A stretch of 10,903 nucleotides of DNA, from the NCBI GenBank assembly GCA_964583605.1, contig CAZOWL010000119.1, forward strand, positions 1-10,903. The letters run 5' to 3'. Both the position numbers and the translations under genes were made by a program. The notes under the pieces were generated by a model. That model saw only the letters and a list, made by a program, of their open reading frames with translations. It was not told the origin of the DNA and did no database searches. Positions within the stretch are counted from its first letter, which is position 1. The number at the start of each line of letters is the position of its first letter. The DNA is from CAZOWL01 sp964583605. GTDB taxonomy: Bacteria > Pseudomonadota > Gammaproteobacteria > Chromatiales > Chromatiaceae. Shown piece after piece: positions 6,496-10,903 of the stretch.

Positions 6496-7286
6496 TCCGA
6501 TTGGCGCAGGGCGAAAGGGCTTGGCGAAAGCATGACCGCCGCACGAGACTTCCCACGTTGCGGCAGGCGGCAAAGGCCTATCGACAGCTGTTTGCGGCGC
6601 TCCCCGCGGCGCCTGCGGTTGACTTGCGCCAGCACTGAAACCAGGGGCCGGCCGACGGCGTCACGCTGGCCAACCTGATCCTTGCCGGCAACCGGTCGGG
6701 GCGCACCCTGAGCTCTCGTGCAAACCCCGACATTTCGGAGGCTCGTCTCGGAAGGGTCCCGAGCCGCGTCCGAATCGCCTTCGTTAAGTGACCGCGGGGC
6801 TTCAAAGCATGGACAGCGTCGCTTGGGCTCCGGAGATTTGGCGGGTTTCTTGCTTTTTGCCCTTTCAGTCCCTTGTTGCAGTCCCCTCGCTTTGGCCAGC
6901 CGCCGAATGATCCTCTCCTCGCTGCGCGTCCCCGAGCCGCCACGACTCTCGCTTCGAGCGGCCAGCCCGGAGGCCATTGACATGCCAGGCTGTATCGAGA
7001 CCGACGGCAAGGCCATCGCTCACGACTGGCGCGCCCGGCTGGGGACACCGGCAGCGGTGATGCACCGCCGGTTCTCGTCACACCAAGGGCAGGAGCGAGC
7101 GGAGGAGCCGCCCCGGGACCAACACGCTTGCCAGAGGACTGCGAGGCCGGACGGACGCGATCCGGCCGCCAACGTAGAATAGATCCTGATAGGTATCGGC
7201 GTTTATCCGAGGCCGAGAGACCGGGCCGACTGCGGTGGTCCCTTCCGGGTAGCTCGAAAACACCCCCTTGCATAGGAGATTCGCAG
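6496..7286. other. About 800 bases without a recognisable gene
   Basis: The open frames on both strands here are low-quality, with no ribosome binding sites and composition typical of shadow frames. A short segment (about 6639-6700) reads DGVTLANLILAG in the plus frame and may be a remnant of an unknown gene. Because decayed genes flank it on both sides, the stretch is most easily read as eroded coding DNA. The leader of the next gene, with its AGGAG site, begins near 7270. Confidence 0.4.
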
Positions 7287-7730
7287 ATGGCGGAGCCAGT
7301 CCATCCAGTGGCAACACATCACTTGGCAACACATCACTTGCCCCCGTTCATCACGGCGCCGGGGCAGACCGATGTGCTGCTGGTGGCGATGGGCTTCTTC
7401 TTGATATTCGCCGTGATCGGCATCGGCGTCTTCTACTTCAAGCTGCATGCGTTGCCGGAGCAGCTCGCGCATCGCGGCCAGAAGGTGCAGTTCCAGGTCG
7501 TCGCGGTGCTGGGGCTGCTCGCACTCTTCACCCACAACCACGCCTTCTGGATCGCCGGGCTTCTGCTGGCCATCTTGCCCCTCCCGGATTTCACGACGCC
7601 GCTGTCGTCGATCGCCGGCTCGCTCGAGCGCATCGCGGCAAGCGCGGCGCCGGATGCTCCGGAGCTACCGCCAGCGCAGGAGACACCATCGCTGACCGAC
7701 AAGCCCCCAACCGAGCAGTGGAAGGCCTGA
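7287..7730 (+). CDS. Two-TM inner membrane protein, YiaW/DUF3302-like
   Basis: A 147-residue protein starting at ATG 7287, with AGGAG 9 bases upstream. Residues 1-28 are polar and His-rich because of a tandem ATHHL repeat. There are two membrane segments, about 29-51 (DVLLVAMGFFLIFAVIGIGV) and 69-99 (interrupted by FTHNHAFW), then LPLPDF and an Ala/Pro-rich tail. This layout, together with a following HlyD-like gene only 3 bases away, matches the E. coli pair yiaW-yiaV, where a small DUF3302 membrane protein accompanies a periplasmic adaptor. Assignment to DUF3302 itself is inference from layout and context. The pair may form an export or envelope-stress complex, but its substrate is unknown. 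Confidence 0.72.
   Translation: MAEPVHPVATHHLATHHLPPFITAPGQTDVLLVAMGFFLIFAVIGIGVFYFKLHALPEQLAHRGQKVQFQVVAVLGLLALFTHNHAFWIAGLLLAILPLPDFTTPLSSIAGSLERIAASAAPDAPELPPAQETPSLTDKPPTEQWKA
7310..7339 (+). repeat. Perfect tandem 15-bp repeat encoding ATHHL twice
   Basis: GGCAACACATCACTT occurs at 7310-7324 and again at 7325-7339. Being a multiple of three, it keeps the reading frame and doubles a His-His motif near the N-terminus of the two-TM protein. It is probably a recent replication-slippage product. Confidence 0.9.
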
Positions 7731-7733
7731 GCC

Positions 7734-8438
7734 ATGCTGGAGCTGTTCCTGTGCTCGACCTTGACGATCCTGCCGGACTTCCTCTTTCGCCGCTTCGTGC
7801 AGGGCAAGCGGCTCGGGCGCGAGATCACACTGTTCACCGTCTGGTTCGAGCTGCGCTGGGGGATCACGCTCTGCCTGATCCTGACGCTGAGCCTGATCAC
7901 GACCATCTTCTACTTTCACCCCTCGACCAAGGCGGCCAACTCGGTGTTCCGGACCGTGACCCTGATGACGGAGGGGACGGGCCGGGTCGCTGAGGTGTTC
8001 GTCGGCATCAACGATCGCGTGGTGGAAGGACAACCGCTGTTCCGGCTCGATAGCACCCGGCAGGAGGCCGCCGCCGAGACGGCCCGCCGCAAGGTCGCGG
8101 AGATCGAGGCGAGCGTGGTGGTCGCCAAGTCCGAGCTCGCGGAAGCGGAGGCGAGCATCGTCCAGGCACGCGGGGCCCTGCAGCAGGCTATCGACGAGCT
8201 CGAGCGGCGGGCCGAGGTGCAGGCACGCAGTCCGGGCTCGATCGCCGAGGCCGAGGTCGAGCGGGTGCGCGTCCAGGTCGAGACACAGCAGGGCGCCGTC
8301 GCGGCGGCCGTGGCCAACCGCGAAGCCATCATCTCGAAGATCAGGTTTCAGCTCCCGGCGCAAAAAGAGAGCGCCATCGCAGCACTCCATGAGGCCGAGG
8401 TGAACCTGGCAAAGACCCTGGTCTTGAAGGGGCATTGA
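7734..8438 (+). CDS. HlyD-family periplasmic adaptor, C-terminally truncated
   Basis: A 234-residue protein, 3 bases after the two-TM gene, with GGAAGG (7720-7725) as ribosome binding site. Residues 1-43 include PDFLFRRFVQGKRLGREIT and resemble the short cytoplasmic start of YiaV-type adaptors. A membrane anchor spans about 44-61. Residues 80-107 (GTGRVAEVFVGINDRVVEGQ, PLFRLDS) are the first half of a biotinyl-lipoyl-like domain. A long Ala/Glu-rich coiled coil runs over 108-226 and ends EAEVNLAKT. At this point family members normally continue with the second lipoyl half and a beta-barrel domain (about 100-130 more residues). Here the frame reads LVLKGH and stops, and no later frame restores the domain. 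It is probably a non-functional remnant produced by a deletion. Confidence 0.8.
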   Translation: MLELFLCSTLTILPDFLFRRFVQGKRLGREITLFTVWFELRWGITLCLILTLSLITTIFYFHPSTKAANSVFRTVTLMTEGTGRVAEVFVGINDRVVEGQPLFRLDSTRQEAAAETARRKVAEIEASVVVAKSELAEAEASIVQARGALQQAIDELERRAEVQARSPGSIAEAEVERVRVQVETQQGAVAAAVANREAIISKIRFQLPAQKESAIAALHEAEVNLAKTLVLKGH

Positions 8439-8506
8439 GCGGGCACGCCGACTTGCCGAGGCCCAATGCGAGCCCCGGTCGTCAAACCCTCATCGGAGAA
8501 CTGACG

Positions 8507-8773
8507 ATGAAATCACCCTCCCAGGATGAAGGGGTCATCCAGACCCTGCTCGAACGGCTCAACGAACAGAGACTACCGCGGCTGTTGCGGTTGAAAGAGA
8601 AGGTCGATAGCGGCGAGGTACTAGCGGACGAAGACCTCGGATTTCTCCATGCGGTCTTCGACGACGCCAATGGCGTCAAGCCGATCATCGACCGGCACCC
8701 AGAGTATCAGGACCTGGTCGCACGGGTCCTGCGTCTGTACGGGGACATCACGGCCAAGGCGCTGGAGAACGAG
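8507..8773 (+). CDS. Small conserved helical protein that has lost its own stop
   Basis: From ATG 8507 (GGAG 8 bases upstream) an 89-residue helical protein is recognisable: VIQTLLERLNEQRLPRLLRL, KEKVDSGEVLADEDLGFLHA, then IIDRHPEYQDLVARVLRLYG and DITAKALENE. Small stand-alone proteins of this pattern, ending in ALENEQ or similar, are widespread in bacteria; their function is unknown to me. Here no stop follows: the frame runs on to 9652 through the DUF3141 gene in a different frame, giving a meaningless tail. Dropping one C from the CC at 8774-8775 would give ALENEQIADLMTRPMAP and then TAG at 8811-8813. So a one-base insertion, or a deletion joining it to the next gene, probably removed the native end. 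I mark only the recognisable part. Confidence 0.6.
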
Positions 8774-8960
8774 CCAGATCGCAGACCTCATGACCAGGCC
8801 GATGGCGCCCTAGGATATCTGGGCGCAATGGCTCGAGTACTCCACCGATTTCGCGCAGCGGGCCTTTCTCTTCTGGGATACCCTGCGCGAGCGCGGCAAC
8901 AACTTCCTCGCCCACGAGCAGGCCGGCAAGCCGCCGGTCCTGCATTTCGACTACGAGACG

Positions 8961-10058
8961 GTGCTCGACGCCCACCGCTTCGAGCGCCCAGTCAACTACT
9001 CCCTGGTGCGCATCGTCCCGCCGGCTGGCGTCGAGATCGATCCGATGCGCCGACCCTACGTCATCATCGATCCCCGAGCCGGGCATGGTCCCGGGATCGG
9101 TGGGTTCAAGGACGACTCCCAGGTCGGCGTGGCCCTGCGCAAAGGCCACCCCGTCTACTTCGTGATCTTCTTCCCGGACCCCGAGCCCGGTCAGACCCTG
9201 CTCGATGTGTGCGAGGCAGAGAGGCAGTTCGTACGCAAGGTCCGGGAACTGCACCCCGAGAGCCCCAAGCCCGTGATCTTGGGCAACTGCCAGGGCGGCT
9301 GGGCGGCCATGATGCTGGCCTCCTCGAGCCCGGAGGACACCGGCCCGATCGTGATCAACGGCGCGCTCATGTCCTATTGGGGTGGCGCCTGGCGCGAGGG
9401 CGAGGGCGAGGGCGACAACCCGATGCGCTACGCCGGCGGCATGCTCGGCGGGACCTGGATGGCGTCGCTGGCCGCCGATCTCGGCCGCGGCCGCTTCGAT
9501 GGCGCCTACCTGGTCGAGAACATGGAGAACCTGAACCCAGCGAATACCCTCTGGAACAAGTACTACCACGTCTTCGCCAATGTCGACACCGAGCCGCCGC
9601 GCTTCCTCGACTTCGAGCGCTGGTGGGGTGGCTTCTACCTCCTCAACCGTGACGAGATCGAGTGGATCGTCCGTGAGCCGTTCGTCGGCAATAGGCTTGG
9701 GTCGGGCGAGGTGCGGGCCGCGGGCGGCAAGCACTTCGATCTGCGCGAGATTGCCTCGCCGATCATCCTCTTCGCCTCGATGGGCGACAACATCACCCCG
9801 CCCCAGCAGGCCTTCAACTGGGTCGCGGATGTCTACGGCTCGACCGACGAGATCAAATCCCGCGGTCAGACCATCGTCGGCCTGCTGCACCAGGACATCG
9901 GCCACCTCGGCATCTTCGTCTCGGGCCGGGTGGCCAAGAAGGAGCATGCAAAGATCGTCTCTGTGCTCGAGTCGATCGAGGCTCTATCCCCGGGTCTCTA
10001 CGGCATGCAGATCAACGAGATCCACGGCCAGGACGGCAGGCTGGATTACGATGTGTAG
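8961..10058 (+). CDS. DUF3141 alpha/beta hydrolase (PhaC-like), 5' part of a split gene
   Basis: The open frame from GTG 8961 has 365 residues, but homologous sequence starts earlier, at 8814 (WAQWLEYSTDFAQRAFLFWD, then RGNNFLAHEQAGKPPVLHFD), directly after a TAG at 8811-8813. No good start or ribosome binding site is seen; an ATG at 8790 lies before that TAG. From GTG numbering, PRAGHGPGIGGFKDDSQVGV (38-57) is a family signature, GNCQGGW (108-114) is a nucleophile elbow with Cys110 as in PHA synthases, GDNITPPQQ holds Asp276 and GHLGIF holds His315, so the Cys-Asp-His triad is complete. The frame stops at TAG 10056-10058 in the middle of the conserved protein. DUF3141 proteins are thought to relate to poly(3-hydroxyalkanoate) metabolism; the substrate is not established. 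Confidence 0.82.
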   Translation: MLDAHRFERPVNYSLVRIVPPAGVEIDPMRRPYVIIDPRAGHGPGIGGFKDDSQVGVALRKGHPVYFVIFFPDPEPGQTLLDVCEAERQFVRKVRELHPESPKPVILGNCQGGWAAMMLASSSPEDTGPIVINGALMSYWGGAWREGEGEGDNPMRYAGGMLGGTWMASLAADLGRGRFDGAYLVENMENLNPANTLWNKYYHVFANVDTEPPRFLDFERWWGGFYLLNRDEIEWIVREPFVGNRLGSGEVRAAGGKHFDLREIASPIILFASMGDNITPPQQAFNWVADVYGSTDEIKSRGQTIVGLLHQDIGHLGIFVSGRVAKKEHAKIVSVLESIEALSPGLYGMQINEIHGQDGRLDYDV

Positions 10059-10061
10059 TTC

Positions 10062-10760
10062 GTGGAGCGGCGGCTCGAGGACATCACGGCGCGACTCAAC
10101 CGCCTGAAACGGGCCGACGAGAAGCCGTTCGAGGCCGTTGCCGAGATCGCCGAATTCAATCAGCGCGCCTATGAGCTGTTCGCCCGGCCCCTGGTGCAGA
10201 CCCTCTCCAATGAGCTCACCGCCAAGCTCGGGCGCGACTTCCACCCGCTGCGCTTCCAGCGTTGGGCCATCTCCGACCTCAACCCCTGGCTCCTGGGGCT
10301 CGGCCCGGCCGCGGACCTGGTCCGATCCCAACGCCGGGCGGCAAGCCCGGAGCAGTCGTTCCGCCGCGTCGAGGCCATGGTCGCGGAGCTCATGATCGCC
10401 TCCTTGGATTACTACCGCGACATCCGCGACGCCACCTCCGAGGCGCTCTTCTTCCAGAACTACGGAAACCTCTTCTCCCTCTATCTGGCCGACAAGCACA
10501 AGGAGGCGGAGCATCGGCTCGCCCCACCGAGCGACCCGCGCGAGCTGCCGTTTGTCCGCGAGGCGCTGGCATCGGTGAGCGCAGGCGGCTACCCGGAGGC
10601 GCTGACCCGCGCCGGCTACCTGCTCGAGCACCTGGTGTCCGACCCACGCATCCAAGCGGCCGGGACCACCGAGGCCCAGCGCGAGATGCTCGCCCGCACC
10701 CGCGACGTCCTCGGCGAGGGCGAGAAGAGGCCGCTGCCCAGCCTGCCCGAGTCGGCATGA
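10062..10760 (+). CDS. DUF3141 protein, 3' part after an in-frame TAG
   Basis: This 232-residue stretch is in the same frame as the preceding 5' part; only the TAG and one TTC codon separate it from GTG 10062. It continues the family C-terminal region: VERRLEDITARLNRLKRADE, then EFNQRAYELFARPLVQTLSN, FHPLRFQRWAISDLNPWLL and SLDYYRDIRDATSEALFFQN (here in two pieces). The residue before FVERRLED in relatives is usually a codon such as CAG or CGN; one C-to-T change would turn CAG into TAG. No ribosome binding site precedes GTG 10062, so independent translation is doubtful. Both parts keep open frames without indels, so the nonsense change looks recent, or is read through. Confidence 0.8.
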   Translation: MERRLEDITARLNRLKRADEKPFEAVAEIAEFNQRAYELFARPLVQTLSNELTAKLGRDFHPLRFQRWAISDLNPWLLGLGPAADLVRSQRRAASPEQSFRRVEAMVAELMIASLDYYRDIRDATSEALFFQNYGNLFSLYLADKHKEAEHRLAPPSDPRELPFVREALASVSAGGYPEALTRAGYLLEHLVSDPRIQAAGTTEAQREMLARTRDVLGEGEKRPLPSLPESA

Positions 10761-10780
10761 GCCCAGCCTGATCCCGCGCT

Positions 10781-10870
10781 AACGATCATGGGCCGAGGCG
10801 AGCCACCCCGGATGATGAAAGGTCACCTCGCCCCTGACCGTTCCCTCTCCCCAACCCTCTCCCAGAGGGC
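10781..10870 (-). repeat. Dispersed 90-bp repeat, copy 3 (inverted)
   Basis: Its reverse complement matches 4995-5084 across all 90 bases with about 10 mismatches, and its last 50 bases match 1-50 with about 7. It starts 21 bases after the end of the DUF3141 frame. In this orientation the REP-like CCAACCCTCTCCCAGAGGGC motif is at the right end. Confidence 0.85.
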
Positions 10871-10903
10871 TGTCCATGACCCACAATTTTGACTGGACAC
10901 AAT
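10871..10903. other. Possible insertion-sequence end at the window edge
   Basis: Directly after the repeat, TGTCCA (10871-10876) and TGGACA (10894-10899) form a 6-bp inverted repeat around an AT-rich spacer. The sequence TTTGACTGGACAC resembles terminal sequences of some insertion sequences, but the window ends here, so no transposase can be seen. Confidence 0.25.

Noticed and set aside
8774..9652. Continuation of the small helical protein frame as one long protein
   Set aside because: After ALENE the sequence is Arg/Pro/Ala-rich and out of frame with the conserved DUF3141 sequence, so it is not a genuine domain fusion.
8748..9947. 399-codon open frame on the minus strand opposite the DUF3141 gene
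   Set aside because: It is a GC-driven shadow; the plus strand encodes the conserved hydrolase with its full triad.
10871..10903. Insertion-sequence end as a firm mobile-element call
   Set aside because: Only a 6-bp inverted repeat is visible and the window ends before any transposase could be read.

Overview
The window is GC-rich DNA from a proteobacterium. The basis is its composition, the families present (DUF992, DUF2092, glycine-zipper lipoprotein-like proteins, class I PPK2, a DUF3141 PhaC-like hydrolase, a YiaV/HlyD-type periplasmic adaptor) and a REP-like dispersed repeat built on the common proteobacterial motif around CTCTGGGAGAGGG. A gammaproteobacterium seems likeliest, but nothing in the sequence fixes the genus.

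Left part (1-4980). A partial copy of a dispersed repeat opens the window, followed by an intact tRNA-Arg(CCT) at 333-409. The minus strand then carries a run of genes, read from about 4533 down to 684. First is an ABM-fold putative monooxygenase. Five genes for exported proteins follow: DUF2092, a Gly-rich and R/Q/D-repeat protein whose start overlaps the DUF2092 stop, a Cys-containing periplasmic protein, a duplicated glycine-zipper protein and a DUF992 protein. Last is a fragment that looks like the N-terminus of an amylosucrase-type enzyme. All five exported proteins begin with signal-peptide-like segments, so this looks like a cell-envelope module of unknown function.

Right part (4981-10870). 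Two 90-bp repeat copies, about 89% identical and in opposite orientation (4995-5084 and 10781-10870), bracket a plus-strand block. PPK2 (5215-6048) is intact. After it come a SulP anion-transporter remnant reduced by internal deletions and frameshifts, about 800 bases with no recognisable gene, an intact two-TM protein resembling YiaW/DUF3302, an HlyD-like adaptor lacking its C-terminal third, a small conserved helical protein that has lost its own stop, and a DUF3141 hydrolase. The DUF3141 frame is intact for about 650 codons but is cut by an in-frame TAG at 10056-10058, and another TAG (8811-8813) lies just before its recognisable N-terminus.

Overall, the left block looks functional except for its last fragment, while the right block shows extensive gene decay next to intact genes. 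The points most worth following are the TAG-interrupted DUF3141 gene, the inverted 90-bp repeats bracketing the decaying block, the exported-protein cluster with a strong G-quadruplex motif in one coding strand, and a double-palindrome element at 667-722. No CRISPR array, complete transposase or integrase gene is visible.
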